Shown: positions 1 to 9,044, numbered from the stretch's first letter. The stretch: DNA of 64,000 nt from Lysobacter_F sp035645555 (GCA_035645555.1 DASQMI010000097.1:92280-156279); one strand, 5' to 3'. Numbers and translations are program-made. The notes: generated by a model from the letters alone, not told the origin.

Positions 1-1
1 G

Positions 2-298
2 ACCGTCGATCCCCTCGATCCCCGTCTCGATGCCGCGCTGCGCTACGCCTGCGCACTCGGCCTGCTGCTGGTGACCCTGCTGCCCGCCGCGCGCGCGGTG
101 CACCCCGTGTTCGGCTGGCTGCCGTTGTGGCTGGCGGCGATGCCGCTGGCGGCGTGGTGGGCGTTGCACGGGTTCCGCCTGCCGCGACGCGATGCGGGCG
201 GCAGGCCGGTGGTATCCGCGCGGCCACGGCGCATCCGCCAGGCGCGTCGCGTGGCGCGCGCGCATCGCATCGCCGGGGCGCAGCCGCGCGCGGCCTGA
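2..298 (+). CDS. Small membrane protein, 5' end cut off by the window
   Basis: The frame is open from the first bases of the window to a TGA at 296-298, so the true start probably lies just upstream; a GTG at 71 is the first internal start candidate but would cut into the first hydrophobic stretch. The visible 98 residues have two hydrophobic segments (about residues 15-30 and 38-54 of the visible part), consistent with a two-helix inner-membrane hairpin, followed by an Arg/Ala-rich basic tail that should lie in the cytoplasm. I do not recognise a family. A 68-bp gap separates it from the prolyl oligopeptidase gene. It could be a conserved small hypothetical of Xanthomonadaceae, but function is unknown. 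Confidence 0.5.
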   Translation, partial: TVDPLDPRLDAALRYACALGLLLVTLLPAARAVHPVFGWLPLWLAAMPLAAWWALHGFRLPRRDAGGRPVVSARPRRIRQARRVARAHRIAGAQPRAA

Positions 299-366
299 GG
301 CAGGCGCAGGGGGCGAAGGCCCTGTGCTAGCGTTCCGGCTCTTGTCGCGTTTGCCATGGAGCGCTC

Positions 367-2472
367 ATGCCTTCGCAGTCCCGCACCCTGCTGCTCGCGG
401 CCGTGCTGGCCGCCGCCCCGGGCGCCCTTGGCGCCCAGGAGGCCCCCATGCAGCAGTCCGATCCTTACCTCTGGCTGGAAGACGTCACCGGCGCGCGTGC
501 GCTCGACTGGGTGAAGGCGCGCAACGCCGAATCCGAAGCCGAGCTCGCCGCGACGCCGGAGTTCAAGCGCCTGGAAGCCGACATCCGCGCGATCCTCGAT
601 TCGGATGCGAAGATTCCCGCGGTCGAGAAGATCGGTCCGTACTACTACAACTTCTGGAAGGACCGTAACCACGAGCGCGGCGTGTGGCGCCGCACCACGC
701 TCGAGGAATACCGCAAGCCCAACCCGAAGTGGGAAACCGTGCTCGACCTCGACGCGCTCAACCGCGCCGAAGGCGAGAACTGGGTCTGGCACGGCGCCGA
801 ATGCCTGAAGCCGAAGTACGAGCGCTGCCTGATCGCGCTGTCGCGCGGCGGCGCCGACGCCGACGTCACCCGCGAATTCGATCTCACCCGCAAGAGCTGG
901 GTGCAGGAGGGCTTCTTCCGTCCCGAGGCGAAGGGCGGCCTGCAGTGGATCGACGAGAACCGCGTCTACGTCTACACCGACTTCGGCGCCGGTTCGATGA
1001 CTGAGTCGGGGTATCCGCGCGTGGTCAAGGAGTGGACGCGCGGCACGCCGCTGGAGTCGGCGCGGGTGGTGTACGAGGGCAAGGCGGACGACATGTACAT
1101 CGCCGCCTACCGCGACCATACGCCGGGCTACCAGCGCGACTTTGTCAGCCGCACCATCGCGTTCTACAACGACGAGCTGTACCTACGCGGCGCCGACGGC
1201 CGGCTGACCAAGATCGACGCGCCGAACTCGGCCAGCAAGTCGGTGCGCAAGGAATGGCTGCTGCTGGAGCTGCGCGAGCCGTACCAGGCCGGCGGCCGCA
1301 CGTATGCGGCCGGCAGCCTGATCGCCGCGCGGCTCGACGATTTCGTCGCCGGCAAGCGCGCGTTCGAGGTGCTGTTCGAGCCGACCGAGCGCACGTCGCT
1401 GGCCGGCTACGTGTGGACGCGGAACCACCTCGTGCTGAACGTGCTCGAGGACGTCAAGAACCGACTCAGCGTGCTCACCCCCGGCAAGGCCGGCTGGACC
1501 CGCAGCGCGTTCGCCGGCGCGCCGACGATGGGCACCATCGGCGTGTCCGCGGTGGATGCTGACGAGAGCGATGCGGTGTGGGTCACGGCGACCGACTACC
1601 TGACGCCGACCACGCTGTCGCTCGCCGAGATCGGCCAGGCGCCGGAAGTCCTCAAGCGCATGCCGACGTTCTTCGATGCCTCCAAGCACGTCATCGAACA
1701 GCACTTCGCCACCAGCCAGGACGGCACCAAGGTGCCGTACTTCATCGTGCGGCCGAAGGCGCTGCAGTACGACGGCACCGCGCCCACCCTGCTGTACGGC
1801 TACGGCGGCTTCGAGATCTCGCTCACCCCGGCGTACTCCGGCGGCGTCGGCAAGGGCTGGCTGGCGAAGGGCGGCGTGTACGTGGTCGCCAACATCCGCG
1901 GCGGCGGCGAGTACGGCCCGCGCTGGCACCAGGCGGCGCTGAAGGCGAACCGCCACAAGGCGTACGAGGACTTCGCCGCGGTCGCGCAGGACCTGATCGC
2001 GCGCAAGGTCACCTCGCCGCAGCACCTCGGCATCCAGGGCGGCAGCAACGGCGGCCTGCTGATGGGCAACATGCTGGCCCGCTATCCGGAGCTGTTCGGC
2101 GCGGTGGTGGTGCAGGTGCCGCTGCTCGACATGCAGCGCTACCACAAGCTGCTCGCCGGCGCGTCCTGGATGGCCGAGTACGGCAACCCCGACAAGCCGG
2201 AGGAGTGGGCGTTCATCCGCACGTTCTCGCCGTACCACCTGGTGCGCCAGGACGCGAAGTACCCGCCGGTGCTGTTCATGACCTCCACCCGCGACGACCG
2301 CGTCCACCCTGGCCATGCGCGCAAGATGATGGCGCGGATGAAGGAGTGGGGCTTCGACGTGCGCTACTACGAGAACATCGAAGGCGGCCACGGCGGCGCG
2401 GCGAACAACGCGCAGGCCGCGCGCATGTCGGCGCTGGCCTACACGTTCCTGTGGAAGCAGCTGAGCCGGTGA
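367..2472 (+). CDS. Prolyl oligopeptidase (S9A serine peptidase), exported
   Basis: A 701-residue S9A peptidase that cleaves short peptides after proline. The first 24 residues form a signal peptide ending near GALGAQEA, so the enzyme is probably periplasmic. An N-terminal beta-propeller region (about 30-440) is followed by the alpha/beta-hydrolase domain. The nucleophile is Ser560 in GGSNGG, the acid is Asp643 or Asp644 in TRDDRVHPGHA, and the catalytic His675 lies in EGGHGGAANN. The length fits the family (about 700). It is followed after 115 bp by a second S9 peptidase of a different subclass, suggesting a peptide-scavenging pair. The ATG at 367 is preceded by GGAGC and starts a clean signal peptide. 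Confidence 0.93.
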   Translation: MPSQSRTLLLAAVLAAAPGALGAQEAPMQQSDPYLWLEDVTGARALDWVKARNAESEAELAATPEFKRLEADIRAILDSDAKIPAVEKIGPYYYNFWKDRNHERGVWRRTTLEEYRKPNPKWETVLDLDALNRAEGENWVWHGAECLKPKYERCLIALSRGGADADVTREFDLTRKSWVQEGFFRPEAKGGLQWIDENRVYVYTDFGAGSMTESGYPRVVKEWTRGTPLESARVVYEGKADDMYIAAYRDHTPGYQRDFVSRTIAFYNDELYLRGADGRLTKIDAPNSASKSVRKEWLLLELREPYQAGGRTYAAGSLIAARLDDFVAGKRAFEVLFEPTERTSLAGYVWTRNHLVLNVLEDVKNRLSVLTPGKAGWTRSAFAGAPTMGTIGVSAVDADESDAVWVTATDYLTPTTLSLAEIGQAPEVLKRMPTFFDASKHVIEQHFATSQDGTKVPYFIVRPKALQYDGTAPTLLYGYGGFEISLTPAYSGGVGKGWLAKGGVYVVANIRGGGEYGPRWHQAALKANRHKAYEDFAAVAQDLIARKVTSPQHLGIQGGSNGGLLMGNMLARYPELFGAVVVQVPLLDMQRYHKLLAGASWMAEYGNPDKPEEWAFIRTFSPYHLVRQDAKYPPVLFMTSTRDDRVHPGHARKMMARMKEWGFDVRYYENIEGGHGGAANNAQAARMSALAYTFLWKQLSR

Positions 2473-2587
2473 CGCCAGTGTCGTCTCCGACCGCGTCCGA
2501 CGCGGCCGGAGCGCTCCGGTGGCCTCGCCTACACTGTCCGGGCGGCACCGCCGCCTTGCACCTCACCCTCGCGCCGGAGCCCGCACC

Positions 2588-4771
2588 ATGCGCCCTGCCG
2601 TGATCGCCTTCCTGTTCGCCATGTCACTGATGAGCACGACGTCGCCTGCCGCCCAGTCGCCCACGCCGCCGGATGCGGCCAAGAAACCGCACGTGGTGCG
2701 CGCGCCGCACGGCGCCCAGCGCCAGGACGAGTACTACTGGCTGCGCGACGATAGCCGCAAGAATCCCGAGATGCTGGCCTACCTGCAGGCCGAGAACGCC
2801 TACACGGATGCGGTGATGGCGCGCCTGAAGCCGGTGCACGACCGGCTCTACGACGAGATCGTCGGCCGCATCAAGCAGGACGACAGCTCGGTGCCGTACC
2901 GCGAGCGCGGCTTCTGGTACTACTCGCGCTTCGAGACCGGCAAGGACTATCCGATCTACGCGCGCCGCGCCGATCGCGCCGGGCTGGGCGCCGCGGCCAT
3001 CCAGAACGCCAACGACGCCGGCGACTTCGACGGCGAGCAGGTAATGCTCGACGTCAACCAGCTCGCCGCGGGCAAGGACTACTACAACGTCGGCGACTGG
3101 GTGGTGAGCCAGGACAACCGCCTGCTCGCCTACGCGGAGGACACTGTCGGCCGCCGGCAGTACGTCATCCGCATCAAGAACCTCGAGACCGGCGAGCTGT
3201 ATCCGGACGAGATCCGTGGCGTGTCGCCCAACCTGGTCTGGGCCGACGACAACCGCACGGTCTTCTACGTCGAGAACGATCCCGAGACGCTGCTGACCAA
3301 GCGGGTCAAGAAGCACGTGCTCGGCACGCCGGCCTCGGCCGACGTGCTGGTGTACGAGGAAGAAGACGACAGCTTCTACATGGGTATCTCGCGCACGCGC
3401 GACGAGAAGTTCATCTGCATCGGCGTCAGCAGCACGGTGTCGGACGAGCTGCGCTGCGCGCCGGCGTCGAATCCCGACGCGTTCACCGTGCTCGCCCCGC
3501 GCGAGCGCGACATCGAGTACGACGCCGACCACTACGCCGGGCGCTGGGTGATCCGCACCAACGCCGATGGCGCGAAGAACTTCAAGCTGGTGACCGCGCC
3601 GAGCGGCTCCACCTCGCGCAAGGATTGGAAGGACTGGATCGCGCACCGCGAGGACGTGTTCATCGACGGCTTCGAGCTGTTCCGCGATTTCGCCGTGATC
3701 GCCGAGCGCTCCGACGGCCTGGAGCGCCTGCGTGTGCTCAAGGACGGCGGCGAGGAGCACGTCCGCGCCGACGAGCCGGCCTACAGCATGGGCCTGGCCG
3801 CCAATCCCGAGCCGGACACCGAGTGGCTGCGCTACACCTATACCTCGCTGACCACGCCGGCGACCACCTACGAGGTCAACACCAGGACTGGCGAGCGTCG
3901 CCTGCTCAAGCAGCAGCCGGTGATCGGCTACGACCCGTCGAAGTACGTCACCGAGCGCGTGTGGGCGGTGGCGCGCGACGGCACCCGGATCCCCGTGTCG
4001 CTGGTCTATCGCAAGGGCTACCGCAAGGACGGCACCGCCGCGCTGCTGCAGTACGGCTACGGCAGCTACGGCGCCACCATGGACCCGGCGTTCAACCTGC
4101 CGGTGGTGAGCCTGCTCGACCGCGGTGTGGTGTACGCGATCGCGCACATCCGCGGCGGCCAGGAGATGGGCCGGCACTGGTACGAAAACGGCAAGCTGTT
4201 CAAGAAGAAGAACACGTTCACCGACTTCATCGACGTCACCGACTACCTGGTCAAGGAGGGCTACGCCGCTCCCGATCGCGTCGCCGCCTACGGCGGTTCC
4301 GCCGGCGGCCTGCTGATGGGCGCGATCTCGAACATGGCGCCGGAGAAGTACCGGGTGATCCTGTCGCAGGTGCCGTTCGTCGACGTGGTGACCACCATGC
4401 TCGACCCGACGATCCCGCTCACCACCAACGAGTACGACGAGTGGGGCAACCCGGAGAAGAAGGAGTACTACGAGTACATGCTGTCGTACTCGCCGTACGA
4501 CAACCTGCAGAAGAAGGCGTACCCGGCGATGTTCGTCGGCACCGGCCTGTGGGATTCGCAGGTGCAGTACTGGGAGCCGGCGAAGTACGTGGCGCGGCTG
4601 CGCGACGTCAACACGTCCGAGCGGCCGGTGGTGTTCCGCACCAACATGGACGCCGGCCACGGCGGCAAGTCCGGCCGTTTCCGCCGCTACCGCGAGCTTG
4701 CGGAGATGTACGCGTTCGCGCTCGACCAGCTCGGCGTGGCCGAGCCGGCGGCCGCCGCCCCAGCCAAGTGA
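2588..4771 (+). CDS. ptrB: Oligopeptidase B (S9A, basic-residue specific), exported
   Basis: A 727-residue S9A peptidase. The ATG at 2588 is preferred over an upstream in-frame GTG (2519) because it opens a signal peptide (residues 1-22, hydrophobic core AVIAFLFAMSLM). Catalytic residues are Ser571 (GGSAGG), Asp656 (GLWDSQVQYW) and His691 (DAGHGGKSGR). The segments EYDEWGNP and EYYEYMLSYSPYDN are typical of oligopeptidase B, where acidic residues select Arg or Lys at P1; this separates it from the prolyl oligopeptidase just upstream. E. coli PtrB is cytosolic, so the export signal is notable but occurs in related Xanthomonadaceae proteins (from memory). Substrates are short basic peptides. 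Confidence 0.93.
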   Translation: MRPAVIAFLFAMSLMSTTSPAAQSPTPPDAAKKPHVVRAPHGAQRQDEYYWLRDDSRKNPEMLAYLQAENAYTDAVMARLKPVHDRLYDEIVGRIKQDDSSVPYRERGFWYYSRFETGKDYPIYARRADRAGLGAAAIQNANDAGDFDGEQVMLDVNQLAAGKDYYNVGDWVVSQDNRLLAYAEDTVGRRQYVIRIKNLETGELYPDEIRGVSPNLVWADDNRTVFYVENDPETLLTKRVKKHVLGTPASADVLVYEEEDDSFYMGISRTRDEKFICIGVSSTVSDELRCAPASNPDAFTVLAPRERDIEYDADHYAGRWVIRTNADGAKNFKLVTAPSGSTSRKDWKDWIAHREDVFIDGFELFRDFAVIAERSDGLERLRVLKDGGEEHVRADEPAYSMGLAANPEPDTEWLRYTYTSLTTPATTYEVNTRTGERRLLKQQPVIGYDPSKYVTERVWAVARDGTRIPVSLVYRKGYRKDGTAALLQYGYGSYGATMDPAFNLPVVSLLDRGVVYAIAHIRGGQEMGRHWYENGKLFKKKNTFTDFIDVTDYLVKEGYAAPDRVAAYGGSAGGLLMGAISNMAPEKYRVILSQVPFVDVVTTMLDPTIPLTTNEYDEWGNPEKKEYYEYMLSYSPYDNLQKKAYPAMFVGTGLWDSQVQYWEPAKYVARLRDVNTSERPVVFRTNMDAGHGGKSGRFRRYRELAEMYAFALDQLGVAEPAAAAPAK

Positions 4772-4904
4772 ACCGCGCGCGGCGGGCGTGGCGCCTGCCG
4801 TGCGGATTGCCTGCGCTCCGGCCTTGGCCGGGGCGCGCCGTTTCGGGATGACCGCAGCGCACGCGCTCGTGGCAGGATGGCCTGCCGCTGCCCGAATTCC
4901 GCCC

Positions 4905-5303
4905 GTGCCCGAGCCCGCCGCGCCCGAACCCCGCACCCGCCTGCGCTGGGCGTGGTGGCTGCTGGCCTACGCCAGCCTGGGCCTCGGCCTGGTCGGGGTG
5001 GTGCTGCCGGGCCTGCCGACGGTGCCGTTCGTGCTGCTGGCCGCGTTCGCCGCCGCGCGCGGCTCGCAGCGCCTGCATGCGTGGCTGCTCGCGCACCGGC
5101 AGTTCGGCCCGATCATCCGCGACTGGCAGGCGCACGGCGCGGTCAGCCGCCGTGCCAAGCGGCTGGCGGTGACGATGATGGCGGCGTGCGCGCTGCTGAT
5201 GTTCCTGACCGCGCCGCGTGCGTGGATGGCCGCCACCGGCACCGCGGTCATGGCGGTGGTCGCGCTGTGGCTGTGGCGGCGTCCCGAGCCGCCGGCGCGC
5301 TGA
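4905..5303 (+). CDS. DUF454 (YbaN-like) inner-membrane protein
   Basis: About 132 residues if the GTG at 4905 is used; an ATG at 4848 would add 19 residues of low-conservation Ala/Pro sequence. The core VVLPGLPTVPFVLLAA followed by a basic loop (SQRLHAWLLAHRQFGP) and two C-terminal hydrophobic helices is typical of DUF454/YbaN, small inner-membrane proteins of unknown function. Four hydrophobic segments are visible (roughly residues 13-30, 31-45, 85-101, 104-120). It lies between the S9 peptidases and lptM, with 19 bp to lptM. No strong ribosome binding site decides the start. Confidence 0.75.
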   Translation: MPEPAAPEPRTRLRWAWWLLAYASLGLGLVGVVLPGLPTVPFVLLAAFAAARGSQRLHAWLLAHRQFGPIIRDWQAHGAVSRRAKRLAVTMMAACALLMFLTAPRAWMAATGTAVMAVVALWLWRRPEPPAR

Positions 5304-5322
5304 GCCGCGTTACACTGCGCGC

Positions 5323-5520
5323 ATGAACCGTTCGCTCGCTTTCGCAACGCTCGCGCTGGCGCTGGTGCTCGCCGGCTGCGGCAACAAGGGTCCGCTGGTG
5401 CTGCCGACGCCGCCGCAGGAGGAGACGCCGGACGCGCCGGCCGACGACGCGGCCGACGAGGACGGGGCGCCGGCGGAAGACGACACCACGCCGCCCGCCG
5501 ACGAAGACGGGGATGAGTGA
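5323..5520 (+). CDS. lptM: LPS-assembly modulator lipoprotein LptM (YifL family)
   Basis: A 65-residue lipoprotein with a lipobox LAGC (Cys19) followed directly by GNKGPLVLP, the signature of LptM/YifL. In E. coli LptM assists maturation of the LptDE LPS translocon in the outer membrane. The tail (residues 30-65) is unusually acidic and low in complexity, rich in Asp, Glu, Ala and Pro. Its stop overlaps the start of dapF by 8 bp, the usual lptM-dapF arrangement, which supports both the family call and translational coupling. Confidence 0.88.
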   Translation: MNRSLAFATLALALVLAGCGNKGPLVLPTPPQEETPDAPADDAADEDGAPAEDDTTPPADEDGDE

Positions 5521-6373
5521 GGCCGCGCCCACGCTGGCGTTCTCCAAGATGCACGGCGCGGGCAACGACTTCGTCGTGCTCGACCTGCGCCACGGCGCGC
5601 CGCCGCCCGGTCCGGCGCTGTGCCGCGCGCTGGCCGACCGCCACTTCGGCGTCGGCTGCGACCAGGTGCTGACGATCGAACCGCCGCGCAGCCCTGGAGC
5701 GGTGGCGGCGTACGGCATCTGGAATGCCGACGGCAGCGCCGCGCAGCAGTGCGGCAACGGCGCGCGCTGCGTCGCCGCGTGGCTGGTGCGCGACGGCGCC
5801 GCGCGCGGTCCGCGCTTCGTTGTCGACAGCCCGAGCGGCACCCACGCGGTCGACGTGCTGCCGGACGGCCGCTACCGCATCGCCATGGGTGTGCCGCGGT
5901 TCGCGCCGGCGGCGATCCCGCTGCGTGGTTTCGAAGAAGCGGCGACCTACGCGCTCGAGCTCGACGGCGCGCGGGTCGAGTTCGGCGCCGCGTCGATGGG
6001 CAATCCGCACGCGGTGATCGAGGTCGCCGACGCCGACGCCGCGCCGGTGGCGCAGCTCGGCGCGGCGCTGCAGCGACATCCGGCGTTTCCCGATTCGGTC
6101 AACGTCGGCTTCGCGCAGGTGCTCGCGCCCGAGCGCATCCGCCTGCGCGTGTACGAGCGCGGCGTCGGCGAGACGCTCGCCTGCGGTAGCGGCGCGTGTG
6201 CGGCCGCCGCGGTGCTGATGCGCCGTGGCCGCATCGCCGGCGAGGTCGACATCGAACTGCCCGGCGGCACGTTGCGCGTCGCGTGGCCGCAGCCGGATTC
6301 CCCGATCACCATGGCCGGCCCGGCGGTCTTCGTATTCGAAGGCGCTTGGCCGCTGGAGTCTGCACCCCGATGA
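5513..6373 (+). CDS. dapF: Diaminopimelate epimerase
   Basis: A 286-residue cytoplasmic enzyme converting LL- to meso-diaminopimelate, needed for lysine and peptidoglycan. It is a two-domain, cofactor-independent epimerase. The catalytic cysteines are visible as Cys80 (QQCGNGARCVA) and Cys224 (LACGSGACAAA); the N-terminal MHGAGNDFVVLD motif is also present. The ATG at 5513 overlaps the lptM stop, and the gene ends in an ATGA overlap with the DUF484 gene, so lptM-dapF-DUF484-xerC is almost certainly one transcript. The length matches the family (about 275-285). Confidence 0.97.
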   Translation: MSEAAPTLAFSKMHGAGNDFVVLDLRHGAPPPGPALCRALADRHFGVGCDQVLTIEPPRSPGAVAAYGIWNADGSAAQQCGNGARCVAAWLVRDGAARGPRFVVDSPSGTHAVDVLPDGRYRIAMGVPRFAPAAIPLRGFEEAATYALELDGARVEFGAASMGNPHAVIEVADADAAPVAQLGAALQRHPAFPDSVNVGFAQVLAPERIRLRVYERGVGETLACGSGACAAAAVLMRRGRIAGEVDIELPGGTLRVAWPQPDSPITMAGPAVFVFEGAWPLESAPR

Positions 6374-7050
6374 CCGATTCCCTCGACAAGAACGAGAAGC
6401 TCGGCGCGCACGAAGTAGCCGCGTGGCTGCGCCGCCATCCGCGCTTTCTGCAGCAATTCCCCGATCTCGCGCTCAGCCTGGTGGTGCCGCGCGACGAAGG
6501 CCCGGCGGCGTCGCTAGCGAGCTACCAGCTCGACGTGCTGCGCGACAAGAACCGCGAGCTGAGCCGCAGGCTGCAGGAGCTGTTCGCCAACGCGCAGGAC
6601 AACGAGCGGCTAGCCGTGCGCACGCATCAGCTGACGTTGGCGCTGATGCGCCAGGGCAACGCGGCCGACACCTTGCGTGCGATGGCGGCATCGCTCGCCG
6701 AGGATTTCCACGGCGATTGGGTGCGCTTCGTGCTGTTCGCGCCGGTCGACGGTCTCGACGATGCCGACTGGCTGCAGGTGATCGCGCCGCACGATCCGCG
6801 GCTGGTGCCGTTCCGCGACGCGATCGCCGCGGGTGAGCCGATCTGCGGCCGCCTGCATCCGGACAAGAACGCGCTGCTGTACGGCACACGCGTGGAGGAG
6901 GTGCAGTCCTCGGTGCTGCTGCCGCTGCCTGACGTGGGCCTGCTCGCGGTCGGCAGCCACGACCCGAACCGGTTCTATCCCGGCATGGGCACGCTGTTCC
7001 TGCGCATGATGGGCGAAGCGCTCGCCACCGCGCTGGCGAGGTACGCCTGA
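6370..7050 (+). CDS. DUF484 family protein
   Basis: A 226-residue soluble protein. The ATG at 6370 overlaps the dapF stop (ATGA). The N-terminus (LGAHEVAAWLRRHPRFL) followed by a helical region and a GAF-like C-terminal domain (about 90-225) is typical of DUF484, a family almost always encoded between dapF and xerC in gammaproteobacteria. Its biochemical role is unknown; the context suggests a link to chromosome resolution or the wall-precursor operon but nothing in the sequence shows it. There are 10 bp between its stop and xerC. Confidence 0.88.
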   Translation: MTDSLDKNEKLGAHEVAAWLRRHPRFLQQFPDLALSLVVPRDEGPAASLASYQLDVLRDKNRELSRRLQELFANAQDNERLAVRTHQLTLALMRQGNAADTLRAMAASLAEDFHGDWVRFVLFAPVDGLDDADWLQVIAPHDPRLVPFRDAIAAGEPICGRLHPDKNALLYGTRVEEVQSSVLLPLPDVGLLAVGSHDPNRFYPGMGTLFLRMMGEALATALARYA

Positions 7051-7060
7051 CGGCGCGACG

Positions 7061-7972
7061 ATGAACGCGGCGCCCGAGCAGCAGGCGACCCCGTTGCCGG
7101 CCCCGGTCGGCGAGTTCCTCGATTACCTGCGTGTCGAGCGCGGCATGTCCGCACACACGCTCGACGCGTACCGCCGCGACCTGACCGTGCTCGCCGAGTG
7201 GAATGCGACGTACGGCGGCGACGTGCTCGCGCTCGATCCGGAACGGTTGCGTGCGTTCGTCGCCGCCGAGCACCGCCGCGGGCAATCGCCGAAGACCGTA
7301 CAGCGGCGCCTGTCGGCGTGCCGCAGCTTCTTCGGCTGGCTGGTGAAGCAGGGCCGGCTGCCGGCCAATCCGGCCGCCGCGGTGCGGGGACCGAAGGCCC
7401 CACGCAAGCTGCCGCAGGTGCTCGATCCGGACGAAGCGAACGCGCTGGTGGAAGTGCCGACCGACGCGCCGCTCGGGCTGCGCGACCGCGCGCTGCTGGA
7501 GCTGTTCTATTCCTCGGGCCTGCGCCTGTCGGAACTCTGCGCGCTGCGGTGGCGCGACCTCGATCTCGACGATGGTCTGGTGACGGTGACCGGCAAGGGC
7601 CGCAAGCAGCGCAGCGTCCCGCTCGGCTCGCACGCGCGCCGGGCGCTGACCGAATGGCGCGCGTCGACCGGCGCCGCGGCCGAAGCGCCGGTGTTTCCCG
7701 GCCGCGGCGGCGGACCAATCACGCCGCGCGCGGTGCAGTTGCGGCTGCAGCAGATCGCGCGCCGGCAGGGCCTGTTCAAGCGTGTGCATCCGCACCTGCT
7801 GCGGCATTCGTTCGCCAGCCACATCCTGGAGTCGTCCGGCGACCTGCGCGCGGTGCAGGAACTGCTCGGGCACGCCGACATCAGCACCACGCAGATCTAC
7901 ACCCACCTCGACTTCCAGCACCTCGCCAAGGTGTACGACGCGGCGCATCCGCGCGCGAAGCGCAAGCGGTAG
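7061..7972 (+). CDS. xerC: Tyrosine recombinase XerC
   Basis: A 303-residue site-specific recombinase that, with XerD, resolves chromosome dimers at dif. The N-terminal SAM-like DNA-binding domain (about 12-97) is followed by the catalytic domain carrying Arg155 (SSGLRLSELCAL), Lys179 (VTGKGRKQR), His245 and Arg248 (HLLRHSFASH), His271 (LGHADI) and the nucleophile Tyr280 (TQIYTHLD), all of the expected set. XerC rather than XerD is inferred from the dapF-DUF484 neighbourhood. No dif-like 28-bp site was recognised in the window. Confidence 0.95.
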   Translation: MNAAPEQQATPLPAPVGEFLDYLRVERGMSAHTLDAYRRDLTVLAEWNATYGGDVLALDPERLRAFVAAEHRRGQSPKTVQRRLSACRSFFGWLVKQGRLPANPAAAVRGPKAPRKLPQVLDPDEANALVEVPTDAPLGLRDRALLELFYSSGLRLSELCALRWRDLDLDDGLVTVTGKGRKQRSVPLGSHARRALTEWRASTGAAAEAPVFPGRGGGPITPRAVQLRLQQIARRQGLFKRVHPHLLRHSFASHILESSGDLRAVQELLGHADISTTQIYTHLDFQHLAKVYDAAHPRAKRKR

Positions 7973-8434
7973 CGGGGAAACGATGGTCTTCGCGGGCAGG
8001 GCAAGCGTTCTGCCCACTGCCGTAGCGGGCGATGCATTGACATCCGGCGACCCGAGGGCTGGCGACAGTTCCAGTCGCCTCTGCGGACCCGGCGACTTTA
8101 TCGCGGTCAACCTCGAAAGCGAGGGTGGTTCCGGCCCGCGGCGCGGGCCGGACTACTTTTCTTTGTCTTGCCAAAGAAAAGTAGTCAAAAGAAAGGCGCT
8201 TCCCCGACACGACAACCGTTGGCGGTTCACCTGTCTCGGGATTTTCGTACGCGACATCCCTGTCGCGTCCGAAAACGGCCGACATCCTGTCGGCCGCCCT
8301 CCGGGTCTCCGGTTGTCAACCGGAATCAGCCGCGCGGCAGCGGGCGGAACCCACTCGCTAGACGGGTGCCGAAAGCTCACCTTGAAGCCGCTTTCCGCGG
8401 CCCCACCTAGGCAGGACATCGCCTGGAGCCTGCC
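7973..8434 (+). repeat. Gene-free stretch with a dispersed hairpin-rich repeat (core 8101-8330)
   Basis: The 462 bp between xerC and hslV hold no convincing gene. They hold a string of perfect inverted repeats: 8132-8140/8142-8150 (CGGCCCGCG), 8151-8165/8172-8186 (GACTACTTTTCTTTG with 6-nt loop TCTTGC), 8251-8256/8261-8266 (GCGACA), 8276-8284/8288-8296 (CGGCCGACA with loop TCC) and 8309-8314/8318-8323 (CCGGTT). The AT-rich 15-bp arm is out of character with the surrounding GC. I recall similar modules scattered through Xanthomonadaceae genomes, so this is probably a copy of a dispersed non-coding element. A promoter for hslVU should lie between here and 8435 but none is obvious. Confidence 0.75.
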
Positions 8435-8986
8435 ATGGATTCGCACCGCCAGCCGCCTGTCTTCCACGCCACCACCATCGTCTCGGTGCGCCGCAACGGC
8501 CGCGTTGCGGTCGCGGGCGACGGTCAGGTGACGCTGGGCCACACGGTGATGAAGTCCAACGCGCGCAAGGTGCGCAGGCTCGGTCGTGACGGCCAGGTGC
8601 TGGCCGGTTTCGCCGGGGCCGCCGCCGATGCGTTCACCCTGTTCGAGTTGTTCGAGGCCAAGCTGGAGAAGCACGGCCAGCTGACCCGCGCGGCGGTGGA
8701 ATTGGCCAAGGACTGGCGTACCGAGCGCCGGCTCGGAAAGCTCGAAGCGCTGCTCGCGGTGGCCGACAAGGAAACCTCGCTGATCATCGGCGGCACCGGC
8801 GACGTGATCGAGCCCGAGGACGGCCTGATCGCGATCGGTTCCGGCGGCCCGTACGCGCTGTCGGCGGCACGCGCGCTGGCCGCGCACACCGCGCTCGACG
8901 CGCGCGCGATCGCGGTCGAGGCGCTCAATATCGCCGGCGACGTGTGCATCTACACCAACCGCAACATCGTCGTCGAAGAACTCTGA
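8435..8986 (+). CDS. hslV: ATP-dependent protease subunit HslV (ClpQ)
   Basis: A 183-residue threonine peptidase forming the double-hexamer core of the HslUV protease. The mature N-terminus TTIVSVRRNGRVAVAGDGQV begins at Thr13 after a short propeptide MDSHRQPPVFHA; Thr13 is the expected nucleophile after processing. This 12-residue propeptide is longer than in E. coli, where only Met is removed, but I recall the same arrangement in Xanthomonas. GSGGPYALSAARAL and INIAGDVCIYTN are typical family segments. It is followed 58 bp later by hslU. Confidence 0.96.
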   Translation: MDSHRQPPVFHATTIVSVRRNGRVAVAGDGQVTLGHTVMKSNARKVRRLGRDGQVLAGFAGAAADAFTLFELFEAKLEKHGQLTRAAVELAKDWRTERRLGKLEALLAVADKETSLIIGGTGDVIEPEDGLIAIGSGGPYALSAARALAAHTALDARAIAVEALNIAGDVCIYTNRNIVVEEL

Positions 8987-9044
8987 GCGCCCGGCGCGGC
9001 ATCCCGCCGCGCCACGCGGCCGCATCTCCCCACGGAACGCGTCC

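Noticed and set aside
43..1119. Minus-strand open frame opposite the prolyl oligopeptidase
   Set aside because: It follows codon structure of the plus-strand gene, has Arg/Ala/Val-rich shadow composition and no family likeness or ribosome site.
2624..4936. 770-residue minus-strand open frame opposite oligopeptidase B
   Set aside because: A high-GC antisense shadow; the plus-strand gene has intact catalytic residues and a signal peptide.
7061..7972. Integrase of a mobile element
   Set aside because: The tyrosine recombinase has the length, motifs and dapF-DUF484 neighbourhood of housekeeping XerC, and no attachment sites or element genes surround it.
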